Shown here: piece after piece, positions 8,387 to 17,078 of the stretch
Position numbering within the stretch: position 1 is the stretch's first letter
Layout of the letters: the number at the start of each line of letters is the position of its first letter
Assembly: GCF_030547245.1 (NCBI RefSeq)
Contig: NZ_JAUOQT010000003.1
Coordinates: 248,001 to 312,000 of the forward strand
Direction of reading: 5' to 3'
DNA length: 64,000 bases
Origin: Oceanihabitans sp. 2_MG-2023
Lineage (GTDB): Bacteria; Bacteroidota; Bacteroidia; Flavobacteriales; Flavobacteriaceae
Notes under the pieces: model-generated
Told to the model about the DNA's origin: nothing
Databases searched by the model: none
The model's input: the letters and a program-made list of their open reading frames with translations, nothing else
Translations under genes and position numbers: made by a program

Positions 8387-9394
8387 ATGCAAGAACCTCT
8401 TATTAGTATAATTACTCCTTTTAAAAATACCGAAGCTTTTTTAACTGCTTGCTTAGACTCTATTCTTAATCAAAGTTATACCAATTGGGAACTTATTATA
8501 GTCGATGATAACTCGACGGATTTTAGCTATCAACTTGTAGAACATTACGCTAAAAAAGATACTAGAATTAAGCTATTAAAAAATAATGGTGAAGGTATTA
8601 TAGACGCGTTACAACTTGCGTTTAAAAATAGTTATGGAACGTATATTACCAGAATGGATAGTGATGATATTATGCATCCAAATAAGTTAAAAATTATGTT
8701 GTATAGTTTACTAGAAAAAGGAAAAAAACATGTTGCAATTGGATTAGTAAAGTATTTTAGTGAAACTGGTATTAGTAATGGTTATGCGCGTTATGAAACT
8801 TGGATAAATGATTTAACTCGTAAAGGAACCAATTATTCTGAAATATATAAAGAATGCGTAATTCCTTCTCCATGTTGGATGTTACATCGTGAAGATTTTA
8901 TTGCAGCTGAAGCTTTTAATCCTAATCGTTATCCTGAAGATTATGATTTAACGTTTAGATTTTATAAGCAAAATTATAAATGTATTCCTTGTAATCAAGT
9001 ACTTCATCAATGGCGAGATTATAGTACTAGAACCTCTAGAACGCATGAGCATTATGCACAAAACTATTTTTTAGATATAAAACTCCATTATTTTTTAGAA
9101 CTAGATTATAATACTAAAAGACCTATAACCATTTGGGGAGCAGGAACAAAAGGAAAAAACATAGCAAAGGCTTTAATCGAAAAAAAAATCCCTTTTTATT
9201 GGATTTGCGATAATGAGAAAAAAATTGGAAAACACATTTACAATCAAGAGCTTCATAATTTCGATTACTTAAAACAAATTGAAAATCCGCAATGTATTGT
9301 AACCGTTGCAAACGCTGAAGCACAGAAAGAAATAACAAGCTATTTTAATACACATAAAATGAAGCCTATGACAGATTATTTTTTCTTTTGTTAA
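8387..9394 (+). CDS. family 2 glycosyltransferase with C-terminal Rossmann-like domain
   Basis: This GT-A enzyme has LISIITPFKNTEAFLTACLDS at the N-terminus, the nucleotide-binding VDDNSTD and a DxD-type MDSDD. From about residue 245 a second domain begins with TIWGAGTKGKNIAKAL, a GxGxxG-type fingerprint, followed by a DNEKKIGKHI segment; this resembles the small sugar-nucleotide-binding domains found in acyltransferases of the PglD type. I chose ATG 8387 because family members start at this motif; an in-frame ATG at 8363 would add eight residues but overlaps the -7 box. Likely role is surface polysaccharide or glycan synthesis; donor and acceptor are unknown. It stands alone rather than in a glycan cluster. 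Confidence 0.85.
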   Translation: MQEPLISIITPFKNTEAFLTACLDSILNQSYTNWELIIVDDNSTDFSYQLVEHYAKKDTRIKLLKNNGEGIIDALQLAFKNSYGTYITRMDSDDIMHPNKLKIMLYSLLEKGKKHVAIGLVKYFSETGISNGYARYETWINDLTRKGTNYSEIYKECVIPSPCWMLHREDFIAAEAFNPNRYPEDYDLTFRFYKQNYKCIPCNQVLHQWRDYSTRTSRTHEHYAQNYFLDIKLHYFLELDYNTKRPITIWGAGTKGKNIAKALIEKKIPFYWICDNEKKIGKHIYNQELHNFDYLKQIENPQCIVTVANAEAQKEITSYFNTHKMKPMTDYFFFC

Positions 9395-9432
9395 AACAAA
9401 AACAAATTACTCTCAAATTCACAATCATTTTT

Positions 9433-9440
9433 TATCTTTG
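9433..9440 (+). promoter_or_regulatory. -7 box for the BatA-dihydroorotase operon
   Basis: TATCTTTG, an exact TAnnTTTG match, lies 16 bases before the ATG at 9457 and would drive the four-gene run that follows. Confidence 0.55.
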
Positions 9441-9456
9441 ACCAATCTAAAATAGT

Positions 9457-11379
9457 ATGCAGTTTAAACACCCAGAAATTCTTTACGCATTATTTGCACT
9501 GCTTATTCCTATTATTGTTCATTTATTTCAGCTTCGTAAGTTTCAAACTGAGAAATTTACTAACGTTGCTTTTTTAAAAAAAGTAAACCTACAAACACGC
9601 AAAAGTGCCATTATAAAAAAATGGCTAACCTTATTAACTAGATTACTTATACTAGCTGCTGCAATCTTCGCTTTTGCGCAACCATATACTTCAAAAACAA
9701 ACAGCTTAAATACTAAAAGCGAAACGGTTATTTATTTAGACAACAGTTTTAGTTTACAAGCAAAAGGAGCACAAGGTGAATTATTTAAAAGAGCGATTCA
9801 AGATCTCATTACTGAAGTTCCTGAAGACGAAAACATATCTATTATAACCAATAATCAAACTTTTAAAAACACAACACTTAAAGCTATTAAAAACGATTTA
9901 TTGCAATTAGATTATGCACCAAATCAATTAAGCTACGAAGCTGTTCTATTAAAAAGTAACACCTTATTTACTAAGGAAACTAATCGCAATAAGAATTTGA
10001 TTTTTATTTCCGATTTTCAAGAAAAAGGAAACAATTTTAATCCAAAGATAGATTCGCTAATACAAATTCATGCAGTTGCTTTAAAGCCTGTAAACACAAA
10101 TAATGTTTCAATAGATAGTGTTTACATATCCAACACTACAGCAACAAATGTAGATATAAGTGTTCGATTAAAAAATACAGGAATCGCTTTAGAAAATATT
10201 CCAGTTTCCTTATCGAATGATGGCAAACTCATTGCAAAAACAGCTGTTGCACTACAAGGCGAAGCGACAACTAGTTTTACTATTCCTATAAATGAAAGTA
10301 TTCATGGAGAAATTACCATTGAAGACACACAACTGCAATTTGATAATAGTTTCTATTTTAATATCAATAAAGCTTCAAAAATCAATGTGCTTAGTATAGA
10401 TAATTTTAACGAATCTTATTTAAAACGAATCTTTACAGAAAATGAATTTAACTATTCTAGCTCGAAACTCAATCAGTTAAACTATAGTGTTTTTGACCAA
10501 CAAAACCTTATCATTATAAACGAATTAAAAGAAATACCAAACGCATTATCTACTGCGCTTACTGCTTTTACAGAGAACGGAGGGTTTCTTATTATTATTC
10601 CTAATCAAGAAATAGCGCTTTCCTCCTATAACAATTTACTATTGCAATCTGGTTTAGCATTTAATACTAAAAATACTTCTAAGAAAAAGATAACAAGTAT
10701 TAATTATTCGCATCCTTTATATACTAATGTTTTCGATAAACAAGTTGCTAATTTTCAATACCCTAAAGTAAATAGTTATTATACGTTTCAAACCGAAAAC
10801 GCTTCCAAAATACTACAATTTGAAGATGCCAAATCCTTCTTAACAAATAGTAAAAACCTATTTGTATTTGCTGCTGCTTTAAATAGTAAAAACTCGAACT
10901 TTGTAAATTCCCCTTTAATCGTTCCTACTTTTTATAATATAGCAAAACGTAGTTTACAAATCCCGAATTTATATTACACCATAGGAAAAGAAAATAGTTA
11001 TGATGTTGCTGTAACACTACAACAAGATGATATTTTATCATTAGTAAAAGAGGACGTTAATATGATTCCGCAACAGCAATATTTTAACAATAAAGTATCT
11101 ATTATTACAAACGAAACACCAAACGAAGCAGGAATTTATACTGTAAAAAACAAAGTAGAACGTTTAAAAAACGTAAGTTATAATTTAGATAGAACGGAAA
11201 GTAATTTGGTATATCAAGACATTAGTAGCCTTAAAAATATAACCACAAGTAAATCGATAACCCAATTATTTAATACCTTAAAAAGTGACTCAAAAATTAA
11301 CGAGCTATGGAAATGGTTTGTTATTTTTGCCTTACTATTTTTGATTATTGAAATGGGCATCTTAAAATATTTTAAATGA
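9457..11379 (+). CDS. BatA-domain membrane protein
   Basis: This 640-residue protein starts with the BatA/TIGR02226 N-terminal domain: two helices flanking RKFQTEKFTNVAFLKKV, then a second helix ending near QPY (about 75). The long central part (80-615) is periplasmic and includes a VWA-like beginning (VIYLDNSFS near 92) and DUF4350/ThuA-like features; a final helix ends in ILKYFK. Relatives belong to the Bat aerotolerance group, though this single-protein form is common in Flavobacteriaceae and its function is not proven. Its last codons overlap the start of the next gene by four bases (ATGA), indicating translational coupling. Confidence 0.85.
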   Translation: MQFKHPEILYALFALLIPIIVHLFQLRKFQTEKFTNVAFLKKVNLQTRKSAIIKKWLTLLTRLLILAAAIFAFAQPYTSKTNSLNTKSETVIYLDNSFSLQAKGAQGELFKRAIQDLITEVPEDENISIITNNQTFKNTTLKAIKNDLLQLDYAPNQLSYEAVLLKSNTLFTKETNRNKNLIFISDFQEKGNNFNPKIDSLIQIHAVALKPVNTNNVSIDSVYISNTTATNVDISVRLKNTGIALENIPVSLSNDGKLIAKTAVALQGEATTSFTIPINESIHGEITIEDTQLQFDNSFYFNINKASKINVLSIDNFNESYLKRIFTENEFNYSSSKLNQLNYSVFDQQNLIIINELKEIPNALSTALTAFTENGGFLIIIPNQEIALSSYNNLLLQSGLAFNTKNTSKKKITSINYSHPLYTNVFDKQVANFQYPKVNSYYTFQTENASKILQFEDAKSFLTNSKNLFVFAAALNSKNSNFVNSPLIVPTFYNIAKRSLQIPNLYYTIGKENSYDVAVTLQQDDILSLVKEDVNMIPQQQYFNNKVSIITNETPNEAGIYTVKNKVERLKNVSYNLDRTESNLVYQDISSLKNITTSKSITQLFNTLKSDSKINELWKWFVIFALLFLIIEMGILKYFK

Positions 11380-12629
11380 ACGTACTCATAAAATCGGCAA
11401 CCATTATTGACTCTAAAAGCGAGTTTCATAATACTGTTCAAGATATTTTAATAGAAAAAGGAGTAATTAGTAAAATTGGTGAAAACATCAATAATACTAA
11501 TGATTACAAAGAAATCATTCTAGAAAACCTACACATTTCACAAGGATGGTTCGATAGTAGTGTGTGTTTTGGTGAACCTGGTTTTGAAGATAGAGAGACT
11601 ATAAATAATGGTTTGCAAACTGCAGCGCTTTCTGGCTTTACAACTGTTGCCTTGAATGCAAATACGCAACCTGTTTTAGATTCGAGTTCTAATATTGCTT
11701 TTGTAAATAATAAAGCACAAAATCATGCCGTACAATTATTACCAATAGGAGCTTTAACAAAAGACAGTAAAGGAGAGCATCTTGCAGAAATGTTCGATAT
11801 GAAAAATGCTGGAGCCTGTGCATTTCAAGATTATAAAAAACCGATTGCAAATGCCAATATGCTAAAAATTGCATTACAATACGCTAGTAATTTTGGTGGC
11901 TTGGTGTACTCTTATCCGCAAGACAATGCTATTAGCAGAAATGGTGTCGTAAATGAAAACATTACAAGTACAACCTTAGGTTTAAAAGGAAACCCTAATC
12001 TAGCCGAAGCATTACAAGTAGCTAGAGATTTATTTTTATTAGAATATACCGAAGGTAAATTGCATATTCCAACTATTTCTACTGCAGAAGCTGTAGACCT
12101 TATTCGAGAAGCAAAAAAGAAAAAACTAAATGTAACTTGCAGTGTTGCTATACACAACCTGTTTTTTACTGACGAGGTTTTAACAAATTTTGATACGAAC
12201 TTTAAAGTACAACCTCCTTTACGAATACAAAAAGATGTAGATGCTTTAATAGAAGGTGTAAAAGACGGAACCATAGATATGGTTACAAGTGACCATAACC
12301 CATTAAATATTGAACTAAAAAACATTGAGTTCGATTATGCGGACTTTGGAACCATTGGTTTAGAAAGTGCTTTTGGTGCATTAAACACCTTATTTACAAC
12401 AAAGAAAGCCGTTAGCCTTTTAACCAAAGGAAAAGATCGATTTGGAATAGAAAATAAAACGATTACCGAAGGAAATAAGATGCATGCAACTTTGTTTAAT
12501 CCGAATACCAAATATATTTTTGGAAAAACGAACATACATTCCAAATCTAAAAATAGTATATTTTTAAACACAAATCTTAAAGGAAGCGTTTATGGTATTA
12601 TTGCAAACAATAAAATGATTCTTAAGTAA
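11376..12629 (+). CDS. dihydroorotase-like protein lacking the HxH metal motif
   Basis: This 417-residue protein has the full amidohydrolase fold of dihydroorotase, which in pyrimidine synthesis closes carbamoyl-aspartate to dihydroorotate. The family signature DxHxH is replaced by DSSVC at 60-64, so both first metal-binding histidines are gone (Ser62, Cys64). The later PHHL motif reads IHNL and the DHAPH motif reads DHNPL. The substrate-side FGTIGLESAFG and NFKVQPPLR blocks are kept. I therefore infer an inactive or altered paralogue, comparable to the non-catalytic dihydroorotase subunits that accompany aspartate transcarbamoylase. It overlaps the BatA gene by four bases and is followed one base later by a membrane protein gene. 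Confidence 0.85.
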   Translation: MNVLIKSATIIDSKSEFHNTVQDILIEKGVISKIGENINNTNDYKEIILENLHISQGWFDSSVCFGEPGFEDRETINNGLQTAALSGFTTVALNANTQPVLDSSSNIAFVNNKAQNHAVQLLPIGALTKDSKGEHLAEMFDMKNAGACAFQDYKKPIANANMLKIALQYASNFGGLVYSYPQDNAISRNGVVNENITSTTLGLKGNPNLAEALQVARDLFLLEYTEGKLHIPTISTAEAVDLIREAKKKKLNVTCSVAIHNLFFTDEVLTNFDTNFKVQPPLRIQKDVDALIEGVKDGTIDMVTSDHNPLNIELKNIEFDYADFGTIGLESAFGALNTLFTTKKAVSLLTKGKDRFGIENKTITEGNKMHATLFNPNTKYIFGKTNIHSKSKNSIFLNTNLKGSVYGIIANNKMILK

Positions 12630-12630
12630 A

Positions 12631-12978
12631 ATGACAGAACAAACAATAGAAGAAGGTAAAAAACTAGCAATTATAGCGTACATAACCATATTTGGTCCTA
12701 TTATAGCTTATTTTTTAAATAACGAAAAGAAAAACGATTTTTCATCATTTCATATTAGACAAGGATTAGGATTATGGATCTTATTTTTAATGCTAGGAAG
12801 AGTCATTTCTTCTTTTGATAGCTGGTTAATAAGTTCTAGTTTCTATTTATGTTTTGCTGTTCTATTTATTTATGGCATTTCGTCAGCAATTTCTGGTAAA
12901 ATGCAACAAGTACCTTTAGTTGGTGCTTTTTTTCAGAAATTATTCGCAAATATTGGTACATCTGATTCTAATTCATAA
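12631..12978 (+). CDS. small DUF4870-like membrane protein
   Basis: This 115-residue protein has three or four membrane helices and the pattern IFGPIIAYFLNNEKKNDFSS then FHIRQGLGLWI, which is typical of DUF4870/Tic20-like small membrane proteins. It lies one base after the dihydroorotase-like gene and its stop overlaps the next start by one base (TAATG), so it is in the same operon. No function is known. Confidence 0.7.
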   Translation: MTEQTIEEGKKLAIIAYITIFGPIIAYFLNNEKKNDFSSFHIRQGLGLWILFLMLGRVISSFDSWLISSSFYLCFAVLFIYGISSAISGKMQQVPLVGAFFQKLFANIGTSDSNS

Positions 12979-13634
12979 TGACTACACAAAATCTTTCCCT
13001 TTATCATATAATTCGTCAATCCTCTTTAAAAGAAAATGCTCCTTTACTAATTCTTTTTCATGGTTATGGAAGTGATGAAAACGACCTGTTTTCTTTTGCT
13101 TCAGAACTACCAGAAGAATTGTTTATTATTTCTGTAAGAGCGCCTCAGGCCATGCAACCTTATGGTAATGCTTGGTACACCATTAATTTTGATGCTACAG
13201 GAGCTAAATGGAGTGATGACGAAGAAGCTAAAGCATCTAGAGATCTTATTGCTAAATTTATTGATGAAGCAACTGCTACTTATCCTGTAAATAAAGATAA
13301 TGTTTCTCTTTTAGGATTTAGTCAAGGTACAATTTTAAGCTATGCAGTAGCATTAACGTATCCCGAAAAAGTAAAAAATATAATTGCTTTAAGTGGTTAT
13401 GTAAATCCTGCAATTTTACCCGAAAATGTTGCAATTAAAGATTATTCTAATCTTAATTTTTATTGTTCACATGGTAGTGTAGATCAGGTTATACCTGTAG
13501 ATTGGGCTAGAAAAGCACCAATATTTTTAAAGTCTTTAAATATAAAGCATGAATATAGTGAGTTTCCTGTAGGACATGGTGTTGCTCCACAAAATTTTTA
13601 TGCTTTAAAAGCATGGTTAGTAACTAAAATATAA
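12978..13634 (+). CDS. alpha/beta-hydrolase, YpfH/carboxylesterase type
   Basis: This 218-residue serine hydrolase has the oxyanion segment LFHGYGSDENDLF (about 28-40), the nucleophile elbow GFSQG at about 115, the acid in SVDQVIP and the catalytic His in GHGVAPQNF near the end. Length and motifs match the phospholipase/carboxylesterase (Abhydrolase_2) family, cytosolic esterases of broad specificity. It is the last gene of the BatA operon and is followed by a terminator. Confidence 0.88.
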   Translation: MTTQNLSLYHIIRQSSLKENAPLLILFHGYGSDENDLFSFASELPEELFIISVRAPQAMQPYGNAWYTINFDATGAKWSDDEEAKASRDLIAKFIDEATATYPVNKDNVSLLGFSQGTILSYAVALTYPEKVKNIIALSGYVNPAILPENVAIKDYSNLNFYCSHGSVDQVIPVDWARKAPIFLKSLNIKHEYSEFPVGHGVAPQNFYALKAWLVTKI

Positions 13635-13655
13635 TAGTAAATAGATTTATTTAAT

Positions 13656-13686
13656 AAAAAAGACCACTAGTTTTAGTGGTCTTTTT
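13656..13686. terminator. bidirectional intrinsic terminator
   Basis: AAAGACCACTA and TAGTGGTCTTT form a stem with loop GTTT, with A-runs and T-runs on both sides. It separates the esterase gene from the convergent gene ending at 13707. Confidence 0.9.
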
Positions 13687-13706
13687 ATGAATATATCATT
13701 CGCTAC

Positions 13707-14210
13707 TTAATTTGTGGGATATAAAAACGAGTCTACAATCTCAAAAGTGAGTTCTCTATTTTCACCTATAGTATATTTTAAAAATAATTCTCCCCAATAT
13801 TCGCCATCATTAAAATTACAAATTACCCATTTGTGATTTAATACACGAACAGCATTGATAATCATTTTTCCTCCTGGAGACATTGCTGCATAAGGAATTA
13901 AAGGGTTTGGTTCTGTTTTTAAATTCAATTCATAAAGAGATTCTTCTATTAACGCTATTAACTGGTCACTTTCATAACCTCGTTTTTCAATATAATTTAA
14001 TGCTTCCTCCGAATAGCCTAAGCTAAATTCAGAATATTGAAAAGCCTTATCTCCTAATACAGTAATCGAATCTTTATATTTTTCAATTTTCTTTACATAA
14101 CCATCTAGTTGTACTTTATCTGCTTCAAAAACATTTTTAGAATTTACATATTGAAACACCACAAGTAATGCTGTAAAAATAAACAAGTACATAAAAATCT
14201 TATTCTTCAT
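13707..14210 (-). CDS. membrane-anchored protein of unknown function
   Basis: This 167-residue protein has one N-terminal hydrophobic helix (FMYLFIFTALLVVFQYV) that is probably an anchor, then a helical region around VKKIEKYKDSITVLGDKAFQ and a beta-rich C-terminal half with WVICNFNDGEYWGELFLKY. I do not recognise a family. It lies 11 bases after the PhnP-like hydrolase gene on the same strand and is probably co-transcribed with it. Confidence 0.7.
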   Translation of the reverse strand: MKNKIFMYLFIFTALLVVFQYVNSKNVFEADKVQLDGYVKKIEKYKDSITVLGDKAFQYSEFSLGYSEEALNYIEKRGYESDQLIALIEESLYELNLKTEPNPLIPYAAMSPGGKMIINAVRVLNHKWVICNFNDGEYWGELFLKYTIGENRELTFEIVDSFLYPTN

Positions 14211-14221
14211 AATAATCTTAA

Positions 14222-14983
14222 TTATAGGTTAATGGTTAATCCATCATAAGCCAGGTAAACGTTTTCTGGAAGTTTTTGTTGTACTTCATCATGAAAACCT
14301 AACCAATGACTTATATGTGTTAAATAGGCTTTTTTTGGATTTACTTTTACAATAAAAGCTAATGCTTCTTCTAAATTGAAATGCGATATATGTTCTTTCT
14401 CGCGTAAAGCATTAACCACTAAAACATCTACATTTTTTAATTTTTCAATTTCTTCATCTGCAACCGTTTTCATATCCGTTAAATATGCAAAATCTTTAAA
14501 TCGGAACCCGAAAACTTGCAAATTATTATGCATACCATTTATAGGTATTACTTTTAAATCTTCAAGAAAAAAAGAATTATTTGTAATCCTGTTTACCTGT
14601 ACACTTGGCGCACCAGGATATTTGTTTTCGGTTTCAAAAATATAATCAAATCTTCTACGAAGAGATTGTAGCACTCTTTGGTGTGCATAAATAGGAATAT
14701 CCCCTTGTTTAAAAAAGAAAGGTCTTATATCATCTAAGCCAGCAGTATGATCTGCATGTTCGTGGGTAAACAAAATGGCATCTAATTTGGTGGCATTTTG
14801 ACGAAGCATTTGTGCTCTAAAATCTGGCCCACAATCTATTACATAAACGTTTTTGTTATGCGTAATCATTATAGAAACACGCAGTCTTTTATCTTTTTCA
14901 TTTTCACTTAAACACACAGGATGTGTGCTTCCAATAACTGGAATACCTTGAGAAGTTCCTGTGCCAAGAAAAGTTACTTTCAA
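14222..14983 (-). CDS. PhnP-like metallo-beta-lactamase-fold hydrolase
   Basis: This 253-residue cytosolic enzyme has the metallo-beta-lactamase signature THEHADHTAGLDD at about 74-86, a start typical of PhnP (FLGTGTSQGIPVIGS) and further metal ligands in YLTD and LTHISHWLGFH. PhnP hydrolyses cyclic ribose phosphates; relatives in Bacteroidota are generally annotated as lipoate protein ligase-associated or PhnP-type phosphodiesterases, so the substrate here is open. It is divergent from the gene at 15079. Confidence 0.85.
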   Translation of the reverse strand: MKVTFLGTGTSQGIPVIGSTHPVCLSENEKDKRLRVSIMITHNKNVYVIDCGPDFRAQMLRQNATKLDAILFTHEHADHTAGLDDIRPFFFKQGDIPIYAHQRVLQSLRRRFDYIFETENKYPGAPSVQVNRITNNSFFLEDLKVIPINGMHNNLQVFGFRFKDFAYLTDMKTVADEEIEKLKNVDVLVVNALREKEHISHFNLEEALAFIVKVNPKKAYLTHISHWLGFHDEVQQKLPENVYLAYDGLTINL

Positions 14984-15021
14984 TTGTAATAGATTTTAAA
15001 AACAAAAATAAGTTTATTTTT

Positions 15022-15050
15022 TTGTTTGGTATACTAATTTAATACCTTTG
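15022..15050 (+). promoter_or_regulatory. promoter of the 484-residue conserved gene
   Basis: TTG (15022-15024) and TACCTTTG (15043-15050) are 18 bases apart, fitting the Bacteroidota -33/-7 spacing, and the box is 28 bases before the ATG. Confidence 0.6.
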
Positions 15051-15078
15051 TTATAATAGCAAGTAAACCAAATTTAAA

Positions 15079-16533
15079 ATGGAAATAACCATTAAAGGTG
15101 ATAAAGAGTTTGATGAAATTCCTTCATTAAAAACAAAAGCACTTCGAATAAACTTAAACGAAAATATATACGGAACCTTTGCAGAAATTGGCGCAGGACA
15201 AGAAACTGTACGTCAGTTTTTTAGAGCTGGTGGCGCTTCTGGAACTATTGCTAAGGCCATGTCGGCTTATGACAAAGCATTTAGTGATGCCATATATGGT
15301 ATTGAAGATGATAAGCGTTACGTTACTGAAGCACGTTTACGTAAGATGTTAAACCATGAAGTTCGATTGATGGAAGAGCGTTTAACACGTGATGATAATC
15401 CGCATAAACTGTTTTTCTCTTATGCGAATACAGTTGCTACTATTGATTTTGCTAAAAAATACAAAGGTCATGGTTGGGTTGGTATTAAATACCAAATAGA
15501 ACCAGATCAAGAGTATAATGAAATTATTCTTCATGTTCGTTTTAAAGAAAACGATGCTAGATTGCAACAAGAAACTTTAGGTATTTTAGGTACAAACCTT
15601 ATTTATGGTGCATTCTATAAATTTAATGAACCAAAAAAATTATTAAAATATTTATACGACCATTTAGATAAAGACCAATTAGAAATTGATACTATTAATT
15701 TCTCTGGGCCTGTTTTTGAAGATGTTGATAATAGATTAATGAGTTTGCAACTGGTTAAAAATGGTATGACAGATGCTGTCATGTTTGCTCCAGATGGAAA
15801 TAATGTATTACCAGCAAGAGTATTATACAAAAAAAATATATTAGCACTTCGCGGTAGTTTTAGACCGGTTACTAAGGTGAATATGGATATGTTCCATAAA
15901 TCTTATGACATGTTTATTAAAGAAAATAAAGTAGATGAAGCAAAAACACAGGTGGTTTTTGAAATTACTTTATCGAACCTTCGTGCAGAAGGTGAAATTG
16001 ACGAACAAGATTTTATGGATAGAGCCAAACTGCTTTGTTCTCTTGGTCAAACCGTTTTAATTTCAAACTTTCAAGAATATTATAAACTGGTAGAGTACTT
16101 CTCACAATACTCGAAAGCGAGAATGGGACTTGCTATGGGAGTTAACAACTTAGTAGATATTTTTGATGAAAAATATTACCGCCATTTAAGTGGAGGTATT
16201 TTAGAAGCATTTGGAAAATTATTCTTTAAAGATTTACGTGTGTACTTATATCCTATGGAAAATGGAGATGGCACTTTAACTACAAGTGAAGATTTAAAAG
16301 TACATCCTAGAATGAAAGAATTATATAAATTCTTTAAATACAATGGAAAAGTAGTAGATATTGCAGATTACGATCCTAAAATACTTTCTGTATTCTCAAG
16401 AACAGTATTAAAAATGATTGCAGATGGAGAATCTGGTTGGGAAGGAATGCTTCCTGAAGGTGTATCTAAAATTATAAAAGAGAAAAGTTTATTTAGTTGC
16501 GAAACCGAAGAAATTTATAGCGAAGAGCAATAA
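15079..16533 (+). CDS. conserved cytosolic protein of unknown function
   Basis: This 484-residue soluble protein has no signal peptide or membrane helix. Highly patterned segments include ENIYGTFAEIGAGQETVRQF (about 28-47), FRAGGASGTIAKAMSAYDK just after, LMEERLTRDDNPHKLFFSYA (about 98-117) and a C-terminal LKVHPRMKELYKFFKYNGK. It belongs to a well-conserved Bacteroidota family whose members often carry the names TonB-dependent receptor or nicotinate-nucleotide adenylyltransferase in databases; the first is impossible for a protein without signal peptide or barrel, and I see no HxGH nucleotidyltransferase motif for the second. It has its own promoter and terminator, so it is a single-gene unit. 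Confidence 0.8.
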   Translation: MEITIKGDKEFDEIPSLKTKALRINLNENIYGTFAEIGAGQETVRQFFRAGGASGTIAKAMSAYDKAFSDAIYGIEDDKRYVTEARLRKMLNHEVRLMEERLTRDDNPHKLFFSYANTVATIDFAKKYKGHGWVGIKYQIEPDQEYNEIILHVRFKENDARLQQETLGILGTNLIYGAFYKFNEPKKLLKYLYDHLDKDQLEIDTINFSGPVFEDVDNRLMSLQLVKNGMTDAVMFAPDGNNVLPARVLYKKNILALRGSFRPVTKVNMDMFHKSYDMFIKENKVDEAKTQVVFEITLSNLRAEGEIDEQDFMDRAKLLCSLGQTVLISNFQEYYKLVEYFSQYSKARMGLAMGVNNLVDIFDEKYYRHLSGGILEAFGKLFFKDLRVYLYPMENGDGTLTTSEDLKVHPRMKELYKFFKYNGKVVDIADYDPKILSVFSRTVLKMIADGESGWEGMLPEGVSKIIKEKSLFSCETEEIYSEEQ

Positions 16534-16551
16534 ATTATAACTATATCAAAT

Positions 16552-16587
16552 AAAAAGCGACCATTATTAATGGTCGCTTTTTTTATG
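16552..16587. terminator. bidirectional intrinsic terminator
   Basis: AAAAAGCGACCAT and ATGGTCGCTTTTT form a stem with loop TATTA. It lies between the convergent genes ending at 16533 (plus) and 16595 (minus). Confidence 0.9.
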
Positions 16588-16594
16588 ATTGCAA

Positions 16595-17047
16595 TTAATC
16601 TAAAATCTGCGCTGCGTGATCTTTCGTTTTTACTTTATCAATAACTCTTTCTACTACTCCATTTTCATCTAATAAAAAAGTTTTTCTATGAATACCGTCA
16701 TAGGTTTTTCCCATAAACTTTTTTTCTCCCCATACACCAAAAGCATTAATCACTACTTTTTCTTCATCTGCTAATAAAGGAAAAGGGAATTCGTATTTAT
16801 TTCTAAAATTAGTTTGTCTTTTTTCCGAGTCAGCACTTACACCTAGTAATTCATAACCTTGTTCTTGTAATACTTTGTAATTATCACGTAGATTACAAGC
16901 CTCTACTGTGCATCCAGGAGTGCTCGCTTTTGGATAAAAGAAAACAATCAATTTCTTTCCTTTATAATCACTTAAAGATATTGCTTCTCCATCTTGATTA
17001 TTAACGGTAAAATTTGGAACCGTATCTCCTACTTGTAATGTCTTCAT
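16595..17047 (-). CDS. bcp: thiol peroxidase of the Bcp/PrxQ type
   Basis: This 150-residue peroxiredoxin reduces peroxides in the cytosol using thioredoxin. It has VGDTVPNFTVNNQDGEAISLSDYKGK at the start and the PrxQ active site PKASTPGCTVEACNLRDNY, with peroxidatic and resolving cysteines five residues apart. I place the start at ATG 17047 rather than at an upstream in-frame ATG (17125), because the family begins at MKTLQVGD, and because the upstream extension would run through the divergent promoter and into nth. It shares its control region with nth. Confidence 0.93.
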   Translation of the reverse strand: MKTLQVGDTVPNFTVNNQDGEAISLSDYKGKKLIVFFYPKASTPGCTVEACNLRDNYKVLQEQGYELLGVSADSEKRQTNFRNKYEFPFPLLADEEKVVINAFGVWGEKKFMGKTYDGIHRKTFLLDENGVVERVIDKVKTKDHAAQILD

Positions 17048-17061
17048 ATTTCTTATTTTTG
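17033..17061 (+). promoter_or_regulatory. nth promoter
   Basis: TTG (17033-17035) and TATTTTTG (17054-17061) are 18 bases apart and end 17 bases before the nth ATG. The -33 box lies inside the bcp coding sequence. Confidence 0.55.
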
Positions 17062-17065
17062 TTAC

Positions 17066-17073
17066 CAAAGATA
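17066..17073 (-). promoter_or_regulatory. bcp -7 box
   Basis: Read on the minus strand the box is TATCTTTG, 18 bases before the bcp ATG. It is only four bases from the nth -7 box on the opposite strand, so the two promoters interlock. Confidence 0.55.
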
Positions 17074-17078
17074 CAATA

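Noticed and set aside
11912-12325. A 137-codon minus-strand open frame opposite the dihydroorotase-like gene
   Set aside because: It is a shadow of a well-supported gene and has no promoter box or family resemblance.
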